Shown: positions 1-9,215, numbered from the stretch's first letter. The stretch: DNA of 64,000 bases from JAQUTK01 sp963677415 (GCA_963677415.2 CAXXFJ010000013.1:155808-219807), one strand, 5' to 3'. Made by a program: numbers and translations. Notes: generated by a model from the letters alone, not told the origin.

Positions 1-615
1 GGATACGGCAGCATCTTCTTGTGATACATTGACAAGAGGAAGAAAAGTACTGCCATCACTCCAAACACAATCGACCAAGCCAAATGTTCATCACCTGTAG
101 ATACTTCAAGAACACCCGCCAGGATCACTAGTGGACCCTTTCCAAGCAACGTGGCAATCCTATAAAATGTATTTCTTATTCCGACAAAAAAACGCCTGCT
201 TTGGTGCATTCAAACCGAGCATATAAAACCCATCCGCTGCAATGTCGTGCGTAGCCGAACTGAATGCCATCAGCCAAAAGAACGCTAGACTTGTCTGCAG
301 GAAGAAACTCCCGGGTAAAGTAAACGCCACTCCGGAAAAACACAATCCTATAAGCAGTTGCATCGCCACGATCCACCAGCGTTTAGTGCGCATGATATCC
401 ACGAAAGGACTCCAAAGCGGTTTAATCACCCACGGCAAGTAAAGCCACCCCATATACAGAGCAATATCCGTATTGGAAAGCCCCAACTTCTTGTACATAA
501 TTCCCGCTATAGTCATCACTGCCACATACGGAAGACCTTCCGCTACATAAAGCGAAGGCACCCACGCCCACGGTCTGTTCTTTCCCTTCACTACCTCACC
601 GTCCTGTTTTTCCAT
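1..615 (-). pseudogene. AmpG-like MFS permease, frameshifted and cut by left edge
   Basis: Inner-membrane major facilitator protein of the kind that imports muropeptides (AmpG-like), judged from the N-terminal half: an early PSLYVAEGLPY segment, the membrane segment ending KPLWSPFVD, and HDIAADGFY. The start ATG lies 4 bases after the stop of the SpoIID/LytB gene, so the two form an operon. The reading frame breaks at a run of seven A (plus strand 186-192): as written it ends at RNKKYIL. Removing one base restores an open frame to the window edge that reads VGIRNTFYRIATLLGKG and then clear membrane segments. The lesion is therefore one extra base in a homopolymer, either a sequencing error or a recent mutation. 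The C-terminal half is outside the window. AmpG function is a family-level inference; a related sugar or peptide MFS permease is possible. Confidence 0.8.
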
Positions 616-619
616 GCTA

Positions 620-1883
620 TCAATAACGTTTCACAATATCCACTCCGGTGTAGTAATGTTTCAATATCTCCTGATATGAATACCCTTTTTCACCCATTAC
701 AGCCGCACCAATCTGACACAATCCGACGCCATGTCCCCATCCCCGGCCTTTCAATAAGAAGGATATTTCACCCTCCACTTCCTCTTTAACCACCGTAAAA
801 CGCCGAACTATACAAGTGCGATTCCGACAGCGCATGGCGTATCTCCAACTCCTTTCCTATGATCATCGTACGGAGCGTTCCAATAATACGCAATCGAATA
901 ATACGTCCAGACACTCCCCTTTCCAGTGGCTCCAGATCCGTGATCATCCCAAAGTCAATCCCTGTGCGTCGGCACACCAGTTCAGAGAGTACCTGCTGAG
1001 TATAACGTACCTCCCACTTAAAGAAGCCATGAGTCTCGCGGTCATAATCATTCAGCAACTGTTCGAGAATCTCTGCATCGGACGTATCGCAGAGCGGCAT
1101 CCCATAAGGATTTGGGTTACACTTTACAGGAGCCAGGTATGGATGCGGCATCTCATCCCAGCAAGTTTCATATTTTTCACTCATCCCACCACAGCACTTT
1201 GAAAAACGGGCATCGCAGATCTCGGAGTCATACATCAAAACCTCTCCGCGCGTTTCATCCACCGCCTTCATGACCTTCTCGTTATCCATGCGGCCGAAGC
1301 CCTGATAACGCTGACAATGATCGTCTGCGCACACATCGAAACCCACATGTTCTGCCCGATCATACCAACATATCCGTTCTCCCGGGGTATCTAATCCTCT
1401 ATCTGTTGTGAAAGGCACTACATTCTTCTTTTGCTCAAGCTGAGAAATCAGCCAACTGCGCGATATCACTGCATGGGCTTTCAGGAAAGGCAATGAAGCT
1501 GTATCACTCATCTCAGACGAAATGACACATGCCAGATAACGTTCCACATCGATATGATTGACCGCGCGCACCTCGTCATCTTCCAGAGATAAGACCAGTC
1601 CGCCGTTAAAACACTGAGATTCGATACGTTGCCAATGATAATCAATACCGATCATCACCTCACAAAGTTCAAAGTTACCTCCAATTGCACACGATTCAAA
1701 CTCAAGTGTCGGATAGTGATTTCCTTCGAAAAGGATAGTTGGAGCAGTTGCTTCAGCAGTAAATGCACCATGCATACACACTCCGGTCTGAGTACACAAA
1801 TAGGGTGTATTCAGCACAAAGCTGATCTTCTTTCCTTTTACAATGCCTACACTAATAGTAGGCCCGCCTTTAAACTCAATCAT
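620..1883 (-). pseudogene. SpoIID/LytB domain protein (amidase-enhancer type), one-base frameshift
   Basis: SpoIID/LytB-domain protein of about 420 residues after repair. Family members act on or stimulate cleavage of cell-wall peptidoglycan. Visible landmarks are HIDVERYLACVISSEM, LKAHAVISRSW, the DARFSKCCGGMSE segment and the C-terminal GRGWGHGVGLCQIGA motif. The first 365 codons run into a stop just after SSAF; the rest (TVVKEEVEGEIS onward) continues one frame over. The switch is at a run of four A on the plus strand near 797-800, where three would keep the frame. The gene precedes the AmpG-like permease with a 4-base gap, which fits wall-fragment recycling. No signal peptide is evident at the chosen start MIEFKGG. 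It is either a true pseudogene or a sequencing error; the surrounding codons look normal. Confidence 0.82.
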
Positions 1884-1925
1884 ATTATTATGGTCAATAT
1901 CCCATATAGAGGATACACTGCTAAT

Positions 1926-2648
1926 TTACTTTTTCAAATAGATACGATACGACACTCCACCACTCAAGTTTCGGCAATCCTGCAACCCCGCAATGAAATA
2001 AAGATGATGAAAGAGCAAGAGACTTGCTCCTATATTTACCACTTGCGAGTCATACTCTGCCATCAAATCCAGTTGAGGCAGAAAAGAAGGATGGTAATCC
2101 ACCCCTGCAAAGACTCCGTTCATATTCCGGTTATAATAGCGCTGCGGTGAATGAGCCCAACCCACAGTTACCCCAAGCTGTTCATTGTTCATATTGAAAT
2201 GCTTCGTAGCCACACCGTAATACATCTCCTCATAGCCATTACCATACACATCCACCACCCCAACAGCTACAGCTGGTAGGATTTTGCTTTCTTTCAGAGG
2301 TTGGAGTTTCACACTCAGGTTACGATCCACCTGTGTGTGCACCTTGCGATCCACAGCCCAGATCATATCCTTCAGATTATTACGCAGATTGATCTCCATA
2401 AAGGAGAATAATGTAACATCCAGAAAAACAGTTTTGAAATCAGCTTCCTGCCATCCGGATGTAGGGGTAGACGCCCCAAAATTCTTAAAATTCACTTTAT
2501 CCATATGATGCACCCCCACAAAGAAAGTCCCATCATCGAGCATATCGGCAGAAGGAGCATTCAGCAATCCAGACGGACCCTGAAGAGACTGCCCCCGCAT
2601 AGCGAAGAGACTGCAGAAGAACATGAGTACGAGCAACTTGAATTTCAT
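1926..2648 (-). CDS. YjbH-like outer-membrane beta-barrel protein
   Basis: Protein of 240 residues with a signal peptide (about residues 1-19, ending MRGQS) followed by SLQGPSGLLNAPSADML, typical of the N-terminus of YjbH-type proteins linked to exopolysaccharide secretion. The rest alternates hydrophobic and polar residues in short beta strands (for example NLSVKLQPL, LGVTVGWAH, SYRIYLKK), as expected for an outer-membrane barrel. The frame is intact although its neighbours are broken. It lies 42 bases upstream of the SpoIID/LytB gene on the same strand and may be its operon leader. A TACTTTTG box at 2677-2684 could serve as the -7 element, but no well-spaced TTTG was found. No exopolysaccharide genes are near, so the role is open. 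Confidence 0.65.
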   Translation of the reverse strand: MKFKLLVLMFFCSLFAMRGQSLQGPSGLLNAPSADMLDDGTFFVGVHHMDKVNFKNFGASTPTSGWQEADFKTVFLDVTLFSFMEINLRNNLKDMIWAVDRKVHTQVDRNLSVKLQPLKESKILPAVAVGVVDVYGNGYEEMYYGVATKHFNMNNEQLGVTVGWAHSPQRYYNRNMNGVFAGVDYHPSFLPQLDLMAEYDSQVVNIGASLLLFHHLYFIAGLQDCRNLSGGVSYRIYLKK

Positions 2649-2869
2649 GAATAGGATTTAGTGTGTGTTTGAGCAACAAAAGTAACAAAAAAACAATGGT
2701 TTCCCTGAATATCATCCAAAATTGTTATAAAAAGTGCAGGGCAGACAGCAGGTAGCCATCTGCCCGACAATATGCCCACGACAAGACTATTTAAGAACGA
2801 AGCTCCTGACATCCATCTTCAATACACGCTAAATGAGACGAAGTCTGCCTTCATCCTACATTCCCGGCA

Positions 2870-4046
2870 TTACTCTTTGATTTTGAAATACCTGTAAAAG
2901 GCAATCATCAATAGAGCTGACAAGGCAGCCGTGGCAGCTCCGAAATAAAAAGGAACACTGGAATTCACATGATCATACAGCAAACCGGCGATGATACTTG
3001 CGGGCAGCAATGTGGCCACCCAGCAATGCATTGTAGATGCCCAGTCCCGTACCTCGTTTATTCGCATCCAGCAAGTCACTGACGAGCGCCTTCTGAATAC
3101 CATCCGTTGCTGCGGAGTACAACCCGTAGAGTGCAAACAGCAACACGATCATCATGATACTGTGAGTCGCCCCAAATCCGAGATAGACGATTGCATAAGT
3201 GACAAAACCAAACATGAGAAGCTTTTCTTTCCCCACCCTATCCGACAACATACCCAGAGGCACCGCCATAGCCACAGAGACAATACTCATCACAAGATAA
3301 ACCAGTGGGATATAGGCCACTTTTACCCCTACCTCATTCGCTTTGACCATCAGCAGCGCATCCGTCGAGTTGCCCAGCGTGAAAATGAAAATTATAGCCA
3401 GAAAGAAGTAATATCTTTTCGAATAGTCCCTGAAATGAAACTCTTTCAGCAACTGCCCCTTGTTCTTTTTCGCCTCTTTGACCCCTAAGATAAGAACTAA
3501 AAGCCCAAAGATAGCAGGGATACCCGAAATAAGGAAAATCCCTTTATAGTTGTCAGGGAAAAGAGACAGCAGACCGAAAGCAATCAGCGGACCCACAATA
3601 GCACCGGCATTATCCATCATCTTCTGTAATCCGAAACTCTTCCCACTCTCCCCATTCACAGCGTAGCCCGCAATCAGACTATCACGTGGGGAGGTGCGAA
3701 TCCCCTTGCCCGTCCGTTCCACAAACCGTAACGCCAACACCTGCAAAGGAGTCACCACAAACGCATACAGTGGCATGATCAGGGTAGTAATGCCATAGCC
3801 CAATATCATAAAGGGCTTGTTCTTGCCAATCTTGTCACTCCAAAAACCCGAAAGCGCTTTGATGAGAGCAGCGGTACTCTCCGCAATACCCTCAATCAAT
3901 GACAACGTCGTCTTCGATGCCCCGATGGAGAGCAGAAACATCGGCATGATCGAATACACCATCTTCGTGGAGGTATCTGTCAGAAAGCTTGTCAGCCCGG
4001 TAAAGAAAATATTCTTATTAAACCCAAAGAGTCTCTTATCGCGCAT
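2870..4046 (-). pseudogene. MFS transporter, one-base frameshift
   Basis: Major facilitator transporter of about 391 residues once repaired, close to the usual 12-helix length. The N-terminal part carries FFTGLTSFLTDTSTKM and the loop motif VERTGKGIRTSPRDSL between early helices; a central DRVGKEKL follows the later helices. Substrate is unknown. The frame is lost after GTGLGIYNALLGG: as written it reads HIAARKYHRRFAV and stops, while the next frame gives ATLLPASIIAGLLYD and runs to FKIKE. One extra C in plus-strand 3014-3021 explains this. The gene is divergent from the GYF_2/CD225 cluster, with 129 bases between starts. It is probably functional if the extra base is a sequencing error. Confidence 0.8.
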
Positions 4047-4175
4047 AATCGTTTCATTTCCAAATCTACATTACTCAACGGTACCTAAAATAGCTCTAAA
4101 AGTATGAATTATTCAATGAAACATCCTGTATTTTAAAAAAATTACTACTTTAGCAGCAAATAATAACCAAACGCT

Positions 4176-4673
4176 ATGAAAAAGTATTTTTACACAGATG
4201 GAACTACAAACTTCGGACCGTTTTCACTGGAAGAACTGACGGAAAAGCACATTTCCAGAGATACGATGGTATGGTTTCAGGAGTTAGGAGAATGGAAACG
4301 TGCAGAGACCATTCCCGAGTTGAGCGGACTCTTCACACTTGCACCGCCACCCGCCCCCGGTCTGAAAGCAGCCTCCATTGCCACTAATACCAACAAGAAT
4401 TCATTCACAGACAACCTAAAGCCACCAAAAACATGGCTCGTGGAGTCCATCCTTGCAACACTCCTATGTTGTCTTCCATTTGGCATCATTGGCATCATAT
4501 ATGCCTCTAAAGTTGAGACCCGCTTTTATGCCGGCGACCTTGTTGGAGCCGTCAAAGCATCCAGTGCTGCAGAGACCTGGACACTGGTCAGTTTCTTCTT
4601 CGGTCTCTTTGGATTCCTTATCTTTATAGGATTAGCCATTTTCGGAACATCACTCGCAATACTTTTAAATTAA
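4176..4673 (+). CDS. GYF_2 (DUF4339) plus CD225/dispanin membrane protein, copy 1
   Basis: Protein of 165 residues with two parts. Residues 1-50 form a GYF_2 domain (KKYFYTDGTTNFGPFSLEEL and the VWFQELGEWKRAETIPEL segment). After a proline-rich linker (LAPPPAPG) comes a CD225/dispanin segment: KPPKTWLVESILATLLCC, LPFGIIGIIYASKVE, then a soluble turn with RFYAGDLVGAVKAS and a second membrane helix. Such proteins are small membrane proteins of unknown role in Bacteroidetes; the GYF_2 part may bind proline-rich peptides. It is the first of three tandem copies, 4 bases before the next. The spacer upstream is shared with the divergent MFS gene. The frame is intact. Confidence 0.85.
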   Translation: MKKYFYTDGTTNFGPFSLEELTEKHISRDTMVWFQELGEWKRAETIPELSGLFTLAPPPAPGLKAASIATNTNKNSFTDNLKPPKTWLVESILATLLCCLPFGIIGIIYASKVETRFYAGDLVGAVKASSAAETWTLVSFFFGLFGFLIFIGLAIFGTSLAILLN

Positions 4674-4677
4674 GACT

Positions 4678-5157
4678 ATGAATAGTTATTTTTATTCTGA
4701 CGGAGTCAACAGTTTTGGCCCATTCTCCCTCGAACAATTGCAGGAGAAAAGTATAAACAGAGATACACTCATCTGGTATCAGGAGTTAGGAGACTGGAAA
4801 AAAGCAGAAACCCTACCTGAGTTGGAAGGATATTTTAAGACAGTACCGCCCCCACTTTCCAAAGCGACTACGCCTCCTGCATATAATGCCCGGGCAAACA
4901 ATGATAGCAGCAATAAGATGCCACCGAAGACTTGGTTGCTTGAATCCGTACTCGCCACCGTACTCTGCTGTCTACCCTTTGGAATCGTAGGTATTGTATA
5001 TGCCTCCAGAGTCGAAACCTACTTTTACAAAGGAGAGTATCTGGCAGCACTAGAAGCCTCTGATAATGCAAAGACCTGGACATTGATCAGTATCTGTTTA
5101 GGTGTGATAATGGTTGTAGGTTTTTCAATGGTCTCCTTTTTAAAAATGTTTCACTAA
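4678..5157 (+). CDS. GYF_2 plus CD225/dispanin membrane protein, copy 2
   Basis: Protein of 159 residues, paralog of the gene just upstream with the same order: GYF_2 domain (FYSDGVNSFGPFSLEQL, IWYQELGDWKKAETLPEL), proline-containing linker (VPPPLSKATTPPA), CD225 segment (MPPKTWLLESVLATVLCC, LPFGIVGIVYASRVE) and a C-terminal helix. The linker and last helix have diverged more than the domains, so the copies are not recent exact duplicates. It starts 4 bases after copy 1 ends and is surely co-transcribed. No function is known; the conserved CD225 part suggests a shared membrane role while the variable linker may tune partners. Confidence 0.85.
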   Translation: MNSYFYSDGVNSFGPFSLEQLQEKSINRDTLIWYQELGDWKKAETLPELEGYFKTVPPPLSKATTPPAYNARANNDSSNKMPPKTWLLESVLATVLCCLPFGIVGIVYASRVETYFYKGEYLAALEASDNAKTWTLISICLGVIMVVGFSMVSFLKMFH

Positions 5158-5167
5158 AGAACAAACT

Positions 5168-5651
5168 ATGAAAAAGTATTTTTACAACGGACGGAACCAG
5201 CAACTTTGGGCCGTTCACACTCGAAGAATTGAAAGAAAATAACCTCGCCAGAGAAACTCCGGTATGGTTTCACGAGCAGGGAGAATGGAAATCGGCAGGG
5301 AGTATTCCCGAGCTTACGGAGCTATTCAAAATGACACCTCCTCCAGCACCCGGTACCGCTCCCGCTCCAAAATATGATTCCAATCAAAAACCACCCAAAT
5401 CATGGTTGCTGGAGTCCGTGCTTGCCACCGTACTCTGCTGTCTGCCCTTTGGTATCATTGGAATTGTGTATGCATCCAAGGTAGAGACCCGCTTTTACAA
5501 CGGCGATCTGGAAGGAGCAATCAGAGCCTCAAAGAATGCCGAGACCTGGACTTTAGTTAGTTTCTTCGCCGGACTTGTTGCCTTCATTATCTCAATGGGA
5601 ATAGCCTTCGCAGTCGTACAATCACATGGCAGATTCCCAGGCTGTTTTTAA
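5168..5651 (+). pseudogene. GYF_2 plus CD225/dispanin membrane protein, copy 3, frameshifted near start
   Basis: Third tandem paralog. The ATG is followed by KKYFYN, as in copy 1, but the frame then stops within about 25 codons. Dropping one G in plus-strand 5189-5190 yields NDGTSNFGPFTLEELKEN, matching the other two copies, and the frame then runs through VWFHEQGEWKSAGSIPEL, a PPPAPGTAPAP linker, KPPKSWLLESVLATVLCC and LPFGIIGIVYASKVE to a second helix. The rest of the gene is well preserved, so the lesion is a single inserted base. Its end overlaps the start of the DUF2752 gene by 26 bases, which implies coupling. It may be a sequencing error; otherwise only a truncated product without the GYF_2 core would be made. 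Confidence 0.82.
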
Positions 5652-6025
5652 AAAAACGCTGATAGGGAGTGTCGCATTGCTCGTACTCATTTTGCTGGCT
5701 GTACTCTACAAGAAGTACAGCCCTTTGGAGAGTGCGTTTTTTCCGCCATGCCCCTTCCGCAAGATGACCGGACTACTCTGTCCTGGTTGTGGTTCGCAAC
5801 GTGCGATCCATCACTTGCTCAACCTCGACATTGCCAGAGCCTTTCGGGAAAATATGTTGCTGGTCATAGCCATCCCCTATCTGATTGCAGGCTGGATGCT
5901 TGAGCTTGTCCCCCATCCTGGTGCCGGACTACTTAAATGGCGCAAGATACTCTACGGAATCCAGAGCCATTTACTTTATCCTCTTTGTGATCATCACTTA
6001 CTGGATACTTCGAAATATCATCTGA
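5626..6025 (+). pseudogene. DUF2752 membrane protein, frameshifted near C-terminus
   Basis: Small membrane protein of about 132 residues after repair. It has an N-terminal helix (VALLVLILLAVLY), the family signature CPFRKMTGLLCPGCGSQRA with its two cysteines, HHLLNLDIARAF, and a helix MLLVIAIPYLIAGWM. The frame changes at plus-strand 5963-5966 (one extra base after GIQ): as written it reads a polar tail to 6054, but one frame over gives AIYFILFVIITYWILR and a stop at 6025, the final helix expected for DUF2752. It overlaps the third GYF_2/CD225 copy. DUF2752 has no assigned function; adjacency suggests it works in the same membrane module. Confidence 0.8.
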
Positions 6026-6033
6026 TACCCCAT

Positions 6034-6078
6034 AACGAAGAGCGACACCCCTAAGGATGTCGCTCTTCGTTTCTTTTT
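6034..6078 (+). terminator. Intrinsic terminator of the GYF_2/CD225-DUF2752 operon
   Basis: A perfect 14-base stem (6034-6047 with 6058-6071, AACGAAGAGCGACA on the left) closes a 10-base loop and is followed by TCTTTTTGCC. It begins 8 bases after the repaired DUF2752 stop, which independently supports that stop over the longer frame, since the longer frame would run through the stem. Confidence 0.85.
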
Positions 6079-6641
6079 GCCTTACCCACAGAAGGCTTGA
6101 TTTCTTTCAGATTCTAAAACTGTCTAAAAAGGGGAATCGGTGTTTTAGGACAATCGACACTTTTATGATGTAGATACTGAGTGGACAGAATACCGAGTAG
6201 AAAGAGAACAATCAGTCACTTTAGAGGATTTAACTATCTCCTATCTGACTGATAAATAACGAGTTGTACCTTCTCAAAATACATCCGTATGCGTGACAAA
6301 TTTCAACCTGATGAAATGTTTATTGCATAGGCATCGGACAACAAAAACTACCTGATGTTTTTAGAAAAACTATTAATAGAAATCCGGCACTTTTCAGGTC
6401 ATCTTTTTTGATGTTCACGGATTTCCTAAATCGGTGTTTTAGGACAATTGGGGATTCTTTGCGGCATCTCTTTCTGTGATTAAATTATCTCATACATTAA
6501 CACAGAACAGAATTCCATTCTGAACAAGTCATCGACAACCAGGCTTACAAATGATAAAAGAAAGAAAAAGAAAATGAGTTTTTTCTCTCATTTTTCCAGA
6601 GATATTGTCTAATTTAATAATAATGCATATCTTTGCAGCCA
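6079..6641. repeat. Gene-free spacer with a perfect 20-base direct repeat pair
   Basis: No gene is supported here. A 20-base sequence, AATCGGTGTTTTAGGACAAT, occurs at 6135-6154 and again at 6429-6448, both in the same orientation, and each is preceded by CTAAA so that CTAAAA/TTTTAG can pair across it. Between the copies a short plus-strand frame ending about 6260 (TEWTEYRVEREQ then VTLEDLTISYLTDK) resembles coding sequence and could be a gene remnant; I do not recognise it. Confidence 0.5.
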
Positions 6642-6708
6642 CTAAGAATTTGTTTTAAATACCGATGGTGCTTTTTGTCTGCGAAGATCAAAGGCACTTC
6701 CTTTTTTT
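6642..6708 (+). ncRNA. Candidate short RNA with promoter box and terminator
   Basis: A TATCTTTG box (6628-6635) fits the Bacteroidetes -7 element; a weak TTG lies at the expected -33 distance (6605-6607). About 60 bases downstream an 8-base stem (6668-6675 GTGCTTTT with 6690-6697 AAAGGCAC) is followed by TTCCTTTTTTT, a good plus-strand terminator. No plus-strand gene upstream needs it, because the DUF2752 operon has its own. The transcript would be about 67 bases and would end 2 bases from the convergent esterase gene. It is inference only; the hairpin could also just block read-through. Confidence 0.35.
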
Positions 6709-6710
6709 AG

Positions 6711-9215
6711 TCACTGCCCATTCACCACAAAGTTTCGGATCTGACAAGCAGTACGTCCACTCTCCTTATTATATTCTTTGGCAATACGAAGTACCAGCGT
6801 ATGATTGGTATTTGCAAGTTCACTCTCCAACATAAACACCCAAGGGATATAAAGACCATTGCTCCATGCTGTATGTGTATCAATCAACTTCATCGGTGCT
6901 CCATCCACACTATATTCGAGAATGCCTGACTTCGGTCCGGCCACACAGAAGATGCCAATTGCTTTGCCTTTAAAGTCGAGTGTCAGTTTGTCGCCACCCT
7001 GTGTTGCTTCCAGCATCGGTACGTCTACAAATCCTCCGCGAGTACCCGCATTATCTGTCGGCTTCCAGCTCTGCACATATTTCCAGTTTCCACTGAGACT
7101 GGCTTTCTTAATGTCTATAAATTGACCATCAAAGTAACTAAACGGATCCAGGGTCTGAGGAAGTACATGCGCTTGCTTGCTTTCCGGTGCTTGTTTCCAC
7201 ATCTTGTCAAACAGGTGATTGATGGCAGCTGCATAGAGCCTATGACCGAAAGGTTTGGGATGTGTGCCACCAAACGTGTCCCAGTCAAACTCACCGTCGC
7301 GCATCCGTTCGTTGATCTCCTGCTGCAAGTCTATGGAAGGGATCTGATACTGGTTGGCTACCCGTTCGTGGTTATAGATCACATCGGGACGGATGCCAGA
7401 GTTAAATAGTTCAATAAAAGGATCATAGATAAAGTGAAGCATAACAATATCCATCTCCGGATTGCTCAATAAAGCCTTGCGCACCTCACCTTCCATACCG
7501 CGTGTCTGTGCGATATAATTGAATCCATTGGTATGATCATTGACGGCAGCTTCTACAAAGAGCAGGTCAATCTTCCCTTTTGAGAGTACATCCTTTTGCA
7601 TCCGAAAGGCACCCGGTGTAGATCCCGTCGAACCGATACCTGCTTCCACAAACTCAAATTGAGTATCCGGGAAACGTTGTTTGAGATCTTCTTCAATCAT
7701 ATCTTTCCAACCATTCATCTCTGTAATAGACCCACCAAGGAATGCGACACGCCCTTTGCGCTCTTTCTCAAAGCAATAGAGCGAGTTATTCATGGAGCCG
7801 CGCACATTGATATGATTGTAATCGCTATAACCGACCTGATGACGTAGCACAAAATCTACCACAGGAGTAGGATCTGTCAGACTGTGTGGATGATGACCGA
7901 TACCCAGTTTCAATATCAACTCCACAGGTCCGCCCATGGCACGGTACTTTTCACGCACCACACCCATATTATCTTTGTAAGGAACCACAACATCACTGTC
8001 GCCACACACCGTGAAGATAGGTATTCCGGCTTTAGCAATCGGATCAAGCTGATCTATCGGATTGCCAGAGAAAGTGTTCATTTGTTCGTCGGTCAGGTTC
8101 CACTCTTTCAACATATCCTTCCAAAGATCCGGTTGCTCTCTGCCCGGCCAACTGAGTAGGTTGCACACAGGAGCATCCACATAGATACATGCCACCTTGT
8201 CGGGGTTTTGAGCAGCCCAGTTAAATGCAGCAAGTCCGCCACGGCTAAAGCCTTCCAGCGTTACCTTCTGTGACAAGTTATACATCTTCACCATATAGTT
8301 GTAGAAGTCTGTGGCTAGTTTCACCGAATGAGGCGAGCCGTACAGATGGGTGATGTCAAAATAGACGACATGAAAACCCTTTGTTACCAAAGCACTGTCC
8401 ACCGAAGGAAAGGCATCAAAGAATGCAGGACGCCATATCCATGGCGACCCTTTCGCCACTTTCGTGGGCACAGCCACGATGACATCTCTGCCGTTGAACT
8501 GAAAGTCATAGCGATCCACGCCTTTCCATTCACTCTTCTTACCCGGAAATGCCTGCATCTGATGATCCGTAGGTTTGTCCATGATAGCGTTATAAACTGT
8601 AGCAGCGATAGTATGAGCTCCCATAGGATTGGGATGAATCTTATCAGGAAAGTTTTCAGGCATGCCTGAAGTTACTGTATGAAGATCTATGACCTGACAA
8701 CTCATTTGCTTGGCTACCTCATCAATGTACGGGATGACACCATGTACGATGATGCTGTCATTGATACCATATTGCACAGCATATGCTTTTGCCGGGTAAC
8801 ACAGATAGATCTTCGGATTGGTTGCAAAAGTTTGAAAAGCACGTACCATGGAAGTCAGGTCTTTCTTGAATTCAGTATTATAGATCCAGTTGTTGGGTTT
8901 GGTGTCATTGGTGCCCAGTTTGATGATCACTATGTCAGGATTATAGCCCAGTGCATCCTGAAACATTTTCTCCTTCATATACGGAAAATCTCCTTTGTTG
9001 AGACAGGTACGGGCACTGAATCCGTAGTTGCGCACTTCATACGCTTCGCCAAGCATCTGACCAAGCACGGATGGGTAACTATCTCTTTCGCGGTTACTGA
9101 TGCCTGAGCCATAGGTAATACTATTACCAACACAAGCCACTTTAACAACCGCAGCCTGCAAGTTGCTTAAGAAGCAAACGAGCAGGCTTAGGATGATCAT
9201 CTGAAATTTTCTCAT
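6711..9215 (-). CDS. Three-domain carbohydrate esterase: SGNH, alpha/beta hydrolase, SGNH
   Basis: Secreted protein of 834 residues that appears to carry three hydrolase domains. After a signal peptide (about 1-21), an SGNH domain has the nucleophile block VACVGNSITYG (Ser32), IIKLGTND and DKIHPN (Asp191, His194). An alpha/beta hydrolase follows, with GFSRGG (Ser324), CGDSDVV (about 405-410) and GIGHHPH (about 438-444). A second SGNH domain starts at AFLGGSITE (Ser496), with FVEAAVND and GGTHPKPFGH near its end; a beta-rich tail ends the protein. Such combinations remove acetyl or other ester groups from plant glycans. Its ATG overlaps the stop of the GH95 gene by one base, so the two are translationally coupled, and it is the last gene of the xyl operon. 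The exact ester substrate cannot be read from sequence. Confidence 0.8.
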   Translation of the reverse strand: MRKFQMIILSLLVCFLSNLQAAVVKVACVGNSITYGSGISNRERDSYPSVLGQMLGEAYEVRNYGFSARTCLNKGDFPYMKEKMFQDALGYNPDIVIIKLGTNDTKPNNWIYNTEFKKDLTSMVRAFQTFATNPKIYLCYPAKAYAVQYGINDSIIVHGVIPYIDEVAKQMSCQVIDLHTVTSGMPENFPDKIHPNPMGAHTIAATVYNAIMDKPTDHQMQAFPGKKSEWKGVDRYDFQFNGRDVIVAVPTKVAKGSPWIWRPAFFDAFPSVDSALVTKGFHVVYFDITHLYGSPHSVKLATDFYNYMVKMYNLSQKVTLEGFSRGGLAAFNWAAQNPDKVACIYVDAPVCNLLSWPGREQPDLWKDMLKEWNLTDEQMNTFSGNPIDQLDPIAKAGIPIFTVCGDSDVVVPYKDNMGVVREKYRAMGGPVELILKLGIGHHPHSLTDPTPVVDFVLRHQVGYSDYNHINVRGSMNNSLYCFEKERKGRVAFLGGSITEMNGWKDMIEEDLKQRFPDTQFEFVEAGIGSTGSTPGAFRMQKDVLSKGKIDLLFVEAAVNDHTNGFNYIAQTRGMEGEVRKALLSNPEMDIVMLHFIYDPFIELFNSGIRPDVIYNHERVANQYQIPSIDLQQEINERMRDGEFDWDTFGGTHPKPFGHRLYAAAINHLFDKMWKQAPESKQAHVLPQTLDPFSYFDGQFIDIKKASLSGNWKYVQSWKPTDNAGTRGGFVDVPMLEATQGGDKLTLDFKGKAIGIFCVAGPKSGILEYSVDGAPMKLIDTHTAWSNGLYIPWVFMLESELANTNHTLVLRIAKEYNKESGRTACQIRNFVVNGQ

